Under the pieces are notes generated by a model, which had not been told where the DNA came from, searched no databases, and saw only the letters and a program-made list of their open reading frames with translations. A program made the position numbers and the translations under genes. DNA of 64,000 nt, taken from the NCBI GenBank assembly GCA_034679345.1, contig JAXDAY010000029.1, positions 1 through 64,000 on the forward strand. Direction: 5' to 3'. The DNA comes from JAXDAY01 sp034679345. GTDB lineage: Bacteria > Eisenbacteria > RBG-16-71-46 > CAIMUX01 > VGJL01. Shown piece after piece: positions 17,100 through 25,272 of this stretch. How positions within the stretch are numbered: the stretch's first letter is position 1; each line of letters begins with the position of its first letter.

Positions 17100-18152
17100 A
17101 TGGCGTCGAACGGAGAGGCGTCGAACGGAGAGGCGGCGGAGTCCCGCGTCGTCAGTGTTCTCATCGCGGCGGACTCACACGGGATCATCGAGCAAATCCA
17201 CGAAGCGCTGGTTCGAGCCGCCCCGGATCTCAACCTCCTCTCCTCCGCGATCGACAGCGGGGCGCTGATCGAGCGGGTTCAAGCGCGAGAGCCCGATCTC
17301 CTCTTCCTCGACTTGGATATGGTCCGGGTCGACGGGCTCACGATCCTCCGACGACTCGGCCGGCGGCAGGCGCGTCGAACGGTGGTGCTCGCCTCGGGAA
17401 CGGTGGAGGGGGGACGGGCGGCTTGGTCGGCGCTGACTCTCGGGGCGCGGGGAGTCATCCCGACGCGCGCGCGCGCCGCGCAACGGCGAGTCGATCTCGA
17501 GCAGGGTCCTCTCGCTGAACGGCTCCGCGCGCTGCTGCCTCCGCTCGATCCGCGGACGCGCGGCGCGCGCGCGAGGTTTCGCGGCCGCTCCGCCGCGCGA
17601 AGCGACCTCGCCCCCCTCGAGGGGCTCGTGTTCCTGATCCATCCGGGAGCGATTCCCGCGACCGTCCGGCTGCTCGCCGACTTCCCCGAGCGGTTCTCGC
17701 GTCCGACGCTGCTGGTCTTCGACATTCCCCCTCGTTTCCTGCGCGCGATCGGCGAGGCGATCGACCGCGTCGTCCCGCTGCCCGTCAGGCGCGTGACCGG
17801 GAGCGAGAGGCTGCTGCCGGGCGAAGTGGCGCTCGTCGCGTCGCGGCAAAGCGTCGAGATCCATCGGATCGCGGGAACGTATCGGCTCGTCCTCCGGCGC
17901 GCCGAGGGGAGCGAGTCGGGGCGATTCGGCTTCTCGAGCATGCTGCGCGCGATCCTCTCCGAGGCGGATCTCTCATCGTTTGGAGTGGTCTTCGCCGGCG
18001 CATCGCCCGATAGGGCAGTAGGCCCGCTCGAGGGGGCGGTCCGCTCGGGTCGCCTCTTCTGGCTGCGACGCGACCGCGCGCCTCGCGGGCGCTGGGGCCT
18101 GGCGCGCATCCTCCGCATCCCGGAGGAAGAAGCGGGGCCGGCTGGAATCTAG
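17100..18152 (+). CDS. CheB-like protein, receiver plus methylesterase-like domain, catalytic residues lost
   Basis: A 350-residue protein with the architecture of chemotaxis methylesterase CheB. The receiver domain (about 18-125) keeps the phospho-acceptor region LFLDLDM (Asp71), but the acidic pair is AAD and the conserved Lys is absent. The C-terminal domain (about 175-335) follows CheB strand by strand. The GASTGG nucleophile motif reads HPGAIP (Ser replaced by Gly183), QHMPP reads FDIPP (His replaced by Asp208), and only the last acid (Asp304 in GASPDRA) remains. It should not hydrolyse glutamyl methyl esters. GAAGGAGA precedes the ATG and a -24/-12 promoter drives it. No chemoreceptor, CheA or CheR gene is nearby. 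A regulatory role is inferred. Confidence 0.7.
   Translation: MASNGEASNGEAAESRVVSVLIAADSHGIIEQIHEALVRAAPDLNLLSSAIDSGALIERVQAREPDLLFLDLDMVRVDGLTILRRLGRRQARRTVVLASGTVEGGRAAWSALTLGARGVIPTRARAAQRRVDLEQGPLAERLRALLPPLDPRTRGARARFRGRSAARSDLAPLEGLVFLIHPGAIPATVRLLADFPERFSRPTLLVFDIPPRFLRAIGEAIDRVVPLPVRRVTGSERLLPGEVALVASRQSVEIHRIAGTYRLVLRRAEGSESGRFGFSSMLRAILSEADLSSFGVVFAGASPDRAVGPLEGAVRSGRLFWLRRDRAPRGRWGLARILRIPEEEAGPAGI
17103..17132. repeat. Tandem 15-bp duplication inside the CheB-like gene
   Basis: GCGTCGAACGGAGAG occurs twice in a row directly after the ATG and encodes ASNGE-ASNGE. It keeps frame and looks like a recent slippage duplication in a disordered N-terminus. Confidence 0.7.
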
Positions 18153-18292
18153 CCGCCGCTGCCTCGGTTTTTACCGCCTCCCCGCTGAGCCAACGCGCCC
18201 CTCTCGCCCCCATCCGAGGTTCACCGGGCCGATCCCCGTGCGAGTCAAGAGATTGGAGAATCGTCGCGCCCGGCCGATTCGATTTCGCGGCG

Positions 18293-18307
18293 GGCATGCA
18301 GATTGCA
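18293..18307 (+). promoter_or_regulatory. Sigma-54 (-24/-12) promoter for flhG-fliA
   Basis: GGCATGCAGATTGCA: GG at 18293-18294, ten bases, GC at 18305-18306. It is a second near-consensus element, 66 bases before the flhG ATG, in the 220-base gap after the CheB-like gene. Confidence 0.72.
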
Positions 18308-18372
18308 GTTCCCCCTGTCCGCGGCCGTCGAACCACGCGGCCCACGCCGAGCGACCGACGGGGAGGAATCGG

Positions 18373-19323
18373 ATGCAGCAGAGAGGCAGACAGCCTTCGA
18401 CTCTCCGCCTCATCCATGCGACGGGCACGGAGCGTCCGCTCCCGGCCAGGCCGAGAACGCGCTCGATCGCGGTGGTCAGCGGCAAAGGTGGAGTGGGGAA
18501 GACCACGCTCGTGGCCAACCTTGCGCTGAGGCTTCAGAGCAGGGGGCGTCGCACCTTGATCCTCGACGGCGACCTCGGCATGGCGAACGTGGACATCCAT
18601 CTGGGAATCGTCCCGCGCCGCACCCTTCACGATGTGGTCCTCGGGGAGTGCTCGCCCGGAGAGGCGGTCGTCCGCACGCCCGAAGGAGTGAGGCTCCTGC
18701 CCGGCGTCTCCGGCGTCCATGAGATGGCCGAGCTGGACGATCTGCGCTGCGAGCGGCTCCTCCGGAGCCTGAGCGAGATCGAATCCGGCTGCGACCTGAT
18801 CCTGATCGACACCGCCCCGGGGATCCATCGGGCGACGCTTCATCTCGCGCGGGCTGCCGATGAGGTCGTCATCGTCACGACTCCCGAGCCGACCTCGCTC
18901 ACCGACGCCTACGCGAGCCTGCGACTCATCCGCTCCAAGCCCAGCGCCGTCGAGCCCTGGATCGTCGTCAACCAGGCGAGCGATCGTCTCGAGGCTCAGG
19001 CGACGGCGGAGCGGATCCGGGCGACCGCCAAGCGATTCCTATCCTTCGAGCCCGAGTTCCTCGGATTCGTGCTGGACGATCCCGCGGTGTCGACCGCGGT
19101 GCGTCGCCAGGAACCGCTCGTGCGGCTCTTTCCCGAATCCAGGGCGGCGGACTGCATCGACGCTCTCGCGCAGCGACTCATCGCGGCGATCTTCACCGAC
19201 CCCGACGGGGAGCGGCTTCCCTCAGGCGGCGGGCAGGATCAAGCCGATCCGATAGACACGGATGCGACCGAGTGGATCTTCGACGGGCCCGTCCACGCGC
19301 GGCGGGAACGCCGGTATGCATGA
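18373..19323 (+). CDS. flhG: Flagellar number regulator FlhG (MinD-like ATPase)
   Basis: A 316-residue ParA/MinD ATPase. The deviant Walker A VVSGKGGVGKTTLVANLAL, ILDGDLGMANVDIHLG and the LILIDTAPG Walker B are those of FlhG/FleN. FlhG limits flagellar number and placement, and inhibits the sigma-54 activator in polar flagellates. ATG 18373 follows GGGAGGAAT; an upstream in-frame start at 18238 would cross the promoter. The usual partner flhF is absent; the CheB-like gene occupies its place. fliA follows 35 bases downstream, the classical order. Confidence 0.9.
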   Translation: MQQRGRQPSTLRLIHATGTERPLPARPRTRSIAVVSGKGGVGKTTLVANLALRLQSRGRRTLILDGDLGMANVDIHLGIVPRRTLHDVVLGECSPGEAVVRTPEGVRLLPGVSGVHEMAELDDLRCERLLRSLSEIESGCDLILIDTAPGIHRATLHLARAADEVVIVTTPEPTSLTDAYASLRLIRSKPSAVEPWIVVNQASDRLEAQATAERIRATAKRFLSFEPEFLGFVLDDPAVSTAVRRQEPLVRLFPESRAADCIDALAQRLIAAIFTDPDGERLPSGGGQDQADPIDTDATEWIFDGPVHARRERRYA

Positions 19324-19327
19324 AGCC

Positions 19328-19347
19328 CGGGTCGTGGGCATGACCCG
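19328..19347 (+). other. Hairpin between flhG and fliA
   Basis: CGGGTC (19328-19333) and GACCCG (19342-19347) can pair around an eight-base loop, just before the GGGAGG ribosome binding site of fliA. No U-tract follows, so it is not a typical terminator. It might shape mRNA processing or fliA translation. Confidence 0.4.
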
Positions 19348-19358
19348 CGGGAGGTCTC

Positions 19359-20138
19359 ATGGCTGAATCCAACGCTGTTGCCAAGGTTCGCGAAACGCCC
19401 GCGCCCGTGGGTCCGAAGGTGCCCGAGCGGGAGCGCACCGAGTCGCTTCGACGCTACGCGCCTCTGGTGAAGTACGTCGTCGATCGGATCGCGACGGGGT
19501 TGCCGAAGTCGATCGAGCGCGAGGATCTGATGAACACGGCGATCATCGGGCTCTTCGACGCGCTGGAGAAGTTCGATCCCTCCCGGGGCACGAAGTTCGA
19601 AACCTACGCGATCTGGCGAATCAAGGGGGCGGTGCTGGACGAGCTGAGGAGCCTCGACTGGGTCTCGCGGACCACGCGGCGCAAGGCTCGCAACCTCGAG
19701 CGGGTATCGAACGCCCTCGATCAGAAGTACGGGCGCGCGGCGAGCGACCTGGAGATCGCGAAGGAAATGAACATCTCCCTCCACGAGCTGATGCGGCTGA
19801 TGGAAGAGGTCCGCGGGACGGTGATCCTCTCCCTGGACCAGGCGGTCACGGTCGACGATGACCATGACCTGGCCGGTCTCGCCGATGTGCTCGAGGACGA
19901 GGAGACGCCCGACGCGCTTTCCCTGGTCGAACTGGAGGAGGACAAGCACCTCCTGCTCGGCGCAATCAACAACCTGACGGAGCAGGAGCGGCTCGTCGTG
20001 GCTCTCTACTACTACGAAGAGATGACCCTGAAGGAGATCGGCGAGACGCTTCGCATTTCCGAGTCCCGGGTCTCGCAGATCCATACCAAGGCGATTCTGC
20101 GGCTGCGGGGTCGCATGCGGAAAGTCTACCTGAGCTAG
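19359..20138 (+). CDS. fliA: RNA polymerase sigma-28 factor FliA
   Basis: A 259-residue sigma factor of the FliA/WhiG group that transcribes late flagellar genes. Region 2 is seen in FDPSRGTKFETYAIWRIKGA and LDELRSLDW, region 3 in SDLEIAKEMNISLHEL, and region 4 in LTEQERLVVALYYYEEMTLK and ISESRVSQIHTKA. GGGAGG lies seven bases before the ATG. It follows flhG in the same transcript. A likely autogenous partner is the FlgM-like protein at 12848, and a likely target the sigma-28-like promoter in front of it. Confidence 0.95.
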   Translation: MAESNAVAKVRETPAPVGPKVPERERTESLRRYAPLVKYVVDRIATGLPKSIEREDLMNTAIIGLFDALEKFDPSRGTKFETYAIWRIKGAVLDELRSLDWVSRTTRRKARNLERVSNALDQKYGRAASDLEIAKEMNISLHELMRLMEEVRGTVILSLDQAVTVDDDHDLAGLADVLEDEETPDALSLVELEEDKHLLLGAINNLTEQERLVVALYYYEEMTLKEIGETLRISESRVSQIHTKAILRLRGRMRKVYLS

Positions 20139-20147
20139 GAGGGCGCG

Positions 20148-20576
20148 ATGCGGCACGGTTGCGAACCGACGGTATGGATCACACTTCTCTGCGCCGCGCT
20201 CGTCCTGCTTACGGTTGGTCCGGAGATGCCGGGCTCGCGCGGCAGTCACCTCGGCGCGGCGGTCCTGTTCGGGGCGGCCGCGGCCTTCGCCCTCGCGAGG
20301 GGGCCGAGGCGGGACAGCAAGATCGATGAGGCAACGGCCCCGGGGGAGCGCAACGGGGCCGCCGGCTCCATGCGCAAGCTCGCGCGCCTCGATGCGGTGA
20401 TCGCGAGGTCGCGTCCGCCGGCCGAGGCGCTGCGGCCGCAAGGGCCAGCGCCGCCGGACATCGGCGCTCTCGAGGAGTTGCGGGCGTGCGGATCGATGGG
20501 GCCTTACCGGTATACGCCGGTGCCGATCCGCCTCGAAGCGGGCGACGCGGAGGATGATCTGCCCCTGGCCGCTTGA
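20148..20576 (+). CDS. Small hypothetical membrane protein in the flagellar island
   Basis: A 142-residue protein of no recognised family. Two hydrophobic segments (about 8-25 and 35-51) are followed by a basic, then Pro/Ala-rich soluble tail. TAGGAGGG precedes the ATG nine bases after the fliA stop, so it is probably in the flhG-fliA transcript. Genes in this position after fliA are often small and poorly conserved. The tail contains a PYRYTPVPI segment without known meaning. Confidence 0.65.
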   Translation: MRHGCEPTVWITLLCAALVLLTVGPEMPGSRGSHLGAAVLFGAAAAFALARGPRRDSKIDEATAPGERNGAAGSMRKLARLDAVIARSRPPAEALRPQGPAPPDIGALEELRACGSMGPYRYTPVPIRLEAGDAEDDLPLAA

Positions 20577-20626
20577 CGCGGGGCGCAGCGAGGAGACGGG
20601 CGGGAAGCCCGAGGAGGAGAACTAGG

Positions 20627-21865
20627 ATGGCTCGTCGGAACGGTCAGGGGCCCCGTGGGCTCAACGAGGTGACGGAGAAGTTCCGCCGCGGTGAACACCG
20701 CCTGATCAAGCTCCTGGAGGAAGAAGGGCTCATCAGCGATCGCGAGCGGGATAGCCTGCTCCAACAGGTCTCACAGTCCGTGTCCCAAAAGCGCGCGGGG
20801 GAGATGCTCAACACCGCGCACACCGTCCACAACAAGATCATCCAGGTGCTGCGAAGGGGCAAGGCGCCGGTCGACGCGAGGGAACGGACCGAGCTCGAGG
20901 TCCTCTACGAGGTCACCCGCCTCACGCAGTGTTGCGACGACGGGGAGAAGGTCTTCGCGCGTCTGCTGGAGCTGATCTGCGCGGCGATTCCCTATGAGCA
21001 CGGCACGGTCTTCCTCATGAGCGGAGATCCGCCGGCGCTCAAGGTCGCATCCTCCCACGGGCCGGTGGTCGACCTGATCCCGGGAGTGAAGTTCGACCTG
21101 GGCTTCGGCTTCTCGAGCTGGGTGGCGAAGCAGCGGAAGCCGATCCTCCTGACGGAGCTTCATCGCGGGATGCAGGCGGGTGGAATGGAGGTGGGCTCCT
21201 TTCTCTCCGTTCCGATGATCGTGCAGAACGAGCTGATCGGCGTGATCAATCTGAGCCATCCGAGAGAGAAGGGATTCACCGAGGATCACCTGCGCTTGCT
21301 CGTTTTGATCGCGGGGCAAGCCGCCTCGGTGATCCAGCGCATCCTGATGTACGAGAACATGCAGCGATTGGCGATCACCGACGAGCTGACGGGCCTCACG
21401 AACCGGCGTCATTTCCTTCAGCGGCTCGACGCCGAGATCGAGCGGGCGCGGCGCTACGAGTATCCGTTCAGTATCGTGATGATCGACATCGATCACTTCA
21501 AGAGGATCAACGACGCTCACGGACACGTCCTGGGCGACCGTGTGCTGGCCGACATGGGCAAGCTTCTTCGAAAGATCGCCCGCGGATCGGATCTGCCGGC
21601 CCGGTACGGAGGCGAGGAGTTCGTGATCCTCATGCCGATGACGGACGCCGAGCGCGCGTTTCAGGCCTGCGAGCGCATCCGGGCAGCGGTCGAGGAGCAC
21701 ATCTTCCCGCGCAGGAAGAAACTGACCGTCTCCCTCGGACTCTCCACGTTCCCATTCGACGCGGCGGCGGCTCCGGAGCTCGTCCGCCGGGCCGACCTGG
21801 CGATGTACACGGCGAAGCGGGACGGAAGAAATCGCACCGTCTTGCCGCAACGTGCGGCGGCCTAG
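20627..21865 (+). CDS. GAF-GGDEF diguanylate cyclase
   Basis: A 412-residue soluble enzyme that makes c-di-GMP from two GTP. An N-terminal charged coiled region (about 1-90) is followed by a GAF sensor domain (about 95-250) and a GGDEF domain (about 255-410). The active site reads YGGEEF, and the feedback I-site RxxD is present five residues before it (RGSD). NRRHFLQRLDAEI and DIDHFKRIND are intact, so it should be active. GAGGAGG precedes ATG 20627. Its product would feed the YcgR-like receptor at 13189. Confidence 0.92.
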   Translation: MARRNGQGPRGLNEVTEKFRRGEHRLIKLLEEEGLISDRERDSLLQQVSQSVSQKRAGEMLNTAHTVHNKIIQVLRRGKAPVDARERTELEVLYEVTRLTQCCDDGEKVFARLLELICAAIPYEHGTVFLMSGDPPALKVASSHGPVVDLIPGVKFDLGFGFSSWVAKQRKPILLTELHRGMQAGGMEVGSFLSVPMIVQNELIGVINLSHPREKGFTEDHLRLLVLIAGQAASVIQRILMYENMQRLAITDELTGLTNRRHFLQRLDAEIERARRYEYPFSIVMIDIDHFKRINDAHGHVLGDRVLADMGKLLRKIARGSDLPARYGGEEFVILMPMTDAERAFQACERIRAAVEEHIFPRRKKLTVSLGLSTFPFDAAAAPELVRRADLAMYTAKRDGRNRTVLPQRAAA

Positions 21866-21875
21866 GAGGCTGGCG

Positions 21876-23552
21876 ATGATCGATCACCACCGAACGCAGG
21901 CGGCCGACGCGCCGGCGCCGCCCCTCCCCGGGGCGCGAATCCTCGTCGTCGACGACGAGCAGCCGGTGCTCGAGTTGCTCGCCGACATCCTCGCCGAGTA
22001 TCCCTACCATGTCGATCTGGCGAACACGGGCGACGGAGGGATCGAGCGCATTCGAGACGGCGAATACGATCTCGTGCTCACCGACCTGAACCTGCCCGGC
22101 GCCGACGGACTCGGCGTCCTGCGCGCGGCCAAGGAGAAGGATCCCGACATCGCAGTCGTCCTGCTGACCGGAAACGCCACTGTCTTCAACGCCATCGAGG
22201 CGCTCCGCAAGGGGGCCTACGACTTCGTCCAGAAGCCGTTCCAGCTCGGGGAGCTGGAGGCATCCTTCACCCGCGCCCTCGAGAGGCGCGCCTTTGCCCT
22301 GCGCGAACGGCGCGAGGGGGAGATTCGCCGCAAGATCGTGGAAGCGGCCCGGGCGCGGCAGCGCACCCTGTATGAGATCGCCAAGGACATCACCGAGAGC
22401 CTGAAGCTCGACGGCACCCTATCGCGGATCGTCGGCCGAAGCCTGGATCTCTGTTCCGCGAGCCAAGGGCTCCTCTTCCTCCGCGACGAGACGACCGACC
22501 AGCTCGTCTGCTGGGTCGACCAAGGGCTCGAGGACGCGGGGGAGAACCGCGAGAGGCTGATCAAGCTCCTCGCGACCCCGAACACGAAGGCGATCTTCCT
22601 GAAGAGCGCGATCGAGGAGACGATCGAGATCGACGGGCTGGGCATCCAGCATCTGATCGTCGTGCCGATGTTGCTGGAGGACCAGGCGATCGGAACGATC
22701 GCCGTCCTTTCCTCGCCGGGCGGGAGGATGGAGGAGGACACGCCGGATCTGCTGCCGCAACTGGCGGGCATGGCATCCATCGCGATTCGAAACGTCCGTT
22801 CCTACGAGAAGGCCCGGGAGCTCGACCGGCTGAAGAGCGAGTTCGTTGCGGTCGTTTCCCATGAGGTCCGCACCCCGCTGACCTCGATCAAGGGAAGCCT
22901 GGAGATCCTGGGCGATGCGCGCTACTTCCAGATCGACGACTCCCAGCGCGAGCTCCTGCAGATCTGCCAGGCGAACGTCGAGCGCCTCGAGCAGCTCATC
23001 AACGGCATCCTCGACTTCAGCAAGCTCGAGTCCGGCAAGCTCTCCACGAGCTTCGAGGAGCACGCGCTCGGAGAGATCCTCGAGAGCACGGCCCTCGACA
23101 TCAAGAACGTCGCCTCGCGCAAGAAGATCGAGATCCGGCTCGAGGTCGAGCCCGATCTTCCCAAGGTCTGGGTCGACGAGCTGCGCATCGGGCAAGTTCT
23201 GGGCAACCTGCTCTCGAACGCCATCAAGTTCTCCGATTCGGGAGGTCGCATCGAGCTGCGCGCCTCGGGCGAGGACGACGGGGTCCGAGTCGATGTGATC
23301 GACCATGGGATCGGCATTGCGCCCGAGGACCTCCCCAAGCTCTTCCTGAAGTTCCAGCAGCTCGACTCCTCCAACACCCGCAAGGCCGGCGGGACCGGAC
23401 TCGGGCTCGTCATCACGAAGGGGATCGTCGAGGAGCATGGCGGCCGCATCTGGGTCGAGAGCGAGAAGGGCAAGGGGAGCACGTTCTCCTTCTGGCTGCC
23501 GTCGGCCGAGACGATCCGGCGTCCGGGGGCAGATAGCCGCCCAACCCGCTGA
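21876..23552 (+). CDS. Hybrid response regulator / histidine kinase with GAF domain
   Basis: A 558-residue protein with an N-terminal receiver (Asp70 in LVLTDLNLPG, acidic pair VVDDEQ), a GAF domain (about 165-310), HisKA (His329 in VVSHEVRTPLTS) and a HATPase domain with N box NLLSNAIKFS and G boxes DHGIGIAPEDL and GGTGLGLVITKG. No membrane span is seen. TAGGAGG precedes ATG 21876, ten bases after the cyclase stop, so the two are co-transcribed. The receiver-first order means the kinase is itself controlled by an upstream phosphodonor, not identified here. Confidence 0.9.
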   Translation: MIDHHRTQAADAPAPPLPGARILVVDDEQPVLELLADILAEYPYHVDLANTGDGGIERIRDGEYDLVLTDLNLPGADGLGVLRAAKEKDPDIAVVLLTGNATVFNAIEALRKGAYDFVQKPFQLGELEASFTRALERRAFALRERREGEIRRKIVEAARARQRTLYEIAKDITESLKLDGTLSRIVGRSLDLCSASQGLLFLRDETTDQLVCWVDQGLEDAGENRERLIKLLATPNTKAIFLKSAIEETIEIDGLGIQHLIVVPMLLEDQAIGTIAVLSSPGGRMEEDTPDLLPQLAGMASIAIRNVRSYEKARELDRLKSEFVAVVSHEVRTPLTSIKGSLEILGDARYFQIDDSQRELLQICQANVERLEQLINGILDFSKLESGKLSTSFEEHALGEILESTALDIKNVASRKKIEIRLEVEPDLPKVWVDELRIGQVLGNLLSNAIKFSDSGGRIELRASGEDDGVRVDVIDHGIGIAPEDLPKLFLKFQQLDSSNTRKAGGTGLGLVITKGIVEEHGGRIWVESEKGKGSTFSFWLPSAETIRRPGADSRPTR

Positions 23553-23590
23553 AGATCCCAGGCGAATCCCAATCGGAACAGTGGACGCGG

Positions 23591-23623
23591 CCCCCCCGGG
23601 GGATGACAATCCCCTCGGGGGGG
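23591..23623 (+). terminator. GC-rich hairpin, probable transcription terminator
   Basis: CCCCCCCGGGGG (23591-23602) pairs with CCCCTCGGGGGGG (23611-23623) around an eight-base loop, giving a stem of about 12 bp with one G-U pair. Only TTAT follows, so it is not a perfect intrinsic terminator. It sits where the flagellar island ends and the polysaccharide genes begin. Confidence 0.55.
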
Positions 23624-23716
23624 TTATCCGCTTGCGCCGCCGATGGGAGGATGCTAGAAGGGCCGTGGGCGGCGGAAGACATACCGTGCGCAGCGAGGGG
23701 CAGACATGGGAGGAAC

Positions 23717-25270
23717 GTGTTGGCGGATAGGCAGTTGCACGCCCACCTCCGGGAAACCGGGTCGCCACGGGGCGTCGGGCAGGTCCATGCCGATCGCGCC
23801 CCGCTAGACGGCGACGCAGAACGAGGCCGCCCCCGGCGGCGCGGAACATCCCACGGCGGATGGCTCTTCCTGGTTGACCTTCCCCTCTATACGATCTCCG
23901 TCGGCCTTGCCCTCTCCACCGCCCACGCGCTGAAGGGCCTGCCGGCCGGTTGGCCCAAGGGCCCGGCCGAGTGGCCGCTCGCCATCGGGCTGGTCGGCTC
24001 GAGCCTCGCGCTCTCCCTCGTCTTCGGGCTCTACCGGCCCGGCATCCTCCGCTCGCGGCGCCGCCAGGCGGCGGCGGGCGCTCGGGTCCTCGTATGGTCC
24101 GCGGCGATCGCGGTGGGCGGGATCTTCCTGCTCGCGGAGGAGATTCCCGACACTCTGCGCGGGCTGATCCTGCTCTATCACGCCGCCTTCGGCCTGTGGG
24201 TCGTCGGCATTCGCCCGATGCTCGCGCCCGCCCTGCGTCCCCGCAGCGCGGCCGGCGAGGGGCGGGTCCTCATTCTGGGCGGCGGCGGGATGGCGCGCGA
24301 CCTCGCCCGCAGCCTGACTCGATCGGCGCGAGGCTCGACGGTGATCGTCTCCTTCGTCGACGACCGGCCCCCCGAGATCCGCAGCCTGGCGCCGTTTCGA
24401 ATGAGGGAGGTCGGGGATGTCTCCGATCTGGCGGCCGAGATGCGCGCCGATCTCGTCGTCGTTGCGCGCAAGGACCTCCCCCGCGAGGAGATGGTGCGCC
24501 TCTCCGATGCCCTCGTCTCGCGAGGAATCAGAGTGAAGATCCTCTCGAACGTCTTCGACCGGCTCTTCGAGTCGATCCCCTTCGAGACGGTCCATGGGCT
24601 CCATCTGCTGCAAGTCGGGGAGACCCCCCTGCGCGGCCCGAGGCTGCGTCTGAAGCGCCTGATCGACCTCGCCGGGACCGTCCTGGGCGGGATCCTGATC
24701 CTGCCCGTTCTGTCGACGATCGCCCTGGCGATCCGGATCGGTTCGCCCGGACCGGTCTTCTACAAGCAGACGCGCATCGGACGGAGGGGGCGCCCCTTCA
24801 CGATGTTCAAGTTCCGGAGCATGGTCGTGCACGATGAGGATGGCGAGCACCAGCGCTACCTGGAGGACTTCCTCAAGAACGGGGCGCCCGCGGGGACCGA
24901 CGAGCAGGGGCAGAAGATCTACAAGCGAGCCGACGATCCCCGGGTCACCCGGGTCGGCCACCTGCTTCGACGCACGAGTCTGGACGAGCTTCCCCAGCTC
25001 TGGAACGTGCTCCGCGGAGAGATGTCGCTGATCGGCCCTCGGCCCTGCCTCCCGTTCGAGTATGATCTCTACGAGGACTGGCAGCGCCGGCGTCTGGACG
25101 TGACCCCCGGGATGACAGGGCTCTGGCAGGTGACGGGGCGCTCGTACGTGACGTTCGAGGACATGGTGTTGCTCGATCTCTTCTACATCGGGAACTGGTC
25201 GCTCGGGCTGGATGCCAAGATCCTGCTACGGACCGCACCGGTGATCCTCTTTGGGAAGGGGGGACTCTGA
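23717..25270 (+). CDS. Polyprenyl-phosphate sugar phosphotransferase (WcaJ/WbaP-type)
   Basis: Primes exopolysaccharide or O-antigen synthesis by moving a sugar-1-phosphate to undecaprenyl phosphate. The roughly 517-residue protein has four N-terminal membrane spans, a central Rossmann-like domain (VLILGGGGMARDLARSL) and a C-terminal catalytic domain with a further span, KFRSM, RTSLDELPQLWNVLRGEMSL, IGPRP and PGMTGLWQVTGRS. The start is GTG 23717 or TTG 23720, both just after GGGAGG. A longer in-frame ATG at 23603 lies in the terminator hairpin and is rejected. It heads a three-gene polysaccharide group. Confidence 0.9.
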   Translation: MLADRQLHAHLRETGSPRGVGQVHADRAPLDGDAERGRPRRRGTSHGGWLFLVDLPLYTISVGLALSTAHALKGLPAGWPKGPAEWPLAIGLVGSSLALSLVFGLYRPGILRSRRRQAAAGARVLVWSAAIAVGGIFLLAEEIPDTLRGLILLYHAAFGLWVVGIRPMLAPALRPRSAAGEGRVLILGGGGMARDLARSLTRSARGSTVIVSFVDDRPPEIRSLAPFRMREVGDVSDLAAEMRADLVVVARKDLPREEMVRLSDALVSRGIRVKILSNVFDRLFESIPFETVHGLHLLQVGETPLRGPRLRLKRLIDLAGTVLGGILILPVLSTIALAIRIGSPGPVFYKQTRIGRRGRPFTMFKFRSMVVHDEDGEHQRYLEDFLKNGAPAGTDEQGQKIYKRADDPRVTRVGHLLRRTSLDELPQLWNVLRGEMSLIGPRPCLPFEYDLYEDWQRRRLDVTPGMTGLWQVTGRSYVTFEDMVLLDLFYIGNWSLGLDAKILLRTAPVILFGKGGL

Positions 25271-25272
25271 GC

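Noticed and set aside
18255..18278. GCCGATTC before flhG looks like the -10 of a sigma-28 promoter.
   Set aside because: No TAAA-like -35 is present 15 or 16 bases upstream; the sigma-54 element just downstream fits much better.
19321..19351. The flhG-fliA hairpin as an intrinsic terminator.
   Set aside because: No U-tract follows and the fliA ribosome binding site comes directly after; read-through is expected.
23603..23716. N-terminal extension of the sugar transferase to an ATG at 23603.
   Set aside because: The ATG is in the loop of the terminator-like hairpin and the added residues are unlike the family; GTG/TTG just after GGGAGG is a better start.
22419..23849. A 476-codon minus-strand frame opposite the hybrid kinase.
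   Set aside because: It crosses the intergenic hairpin and has no domain; the plus strand has receiver, GAF and kinase motifs in order.
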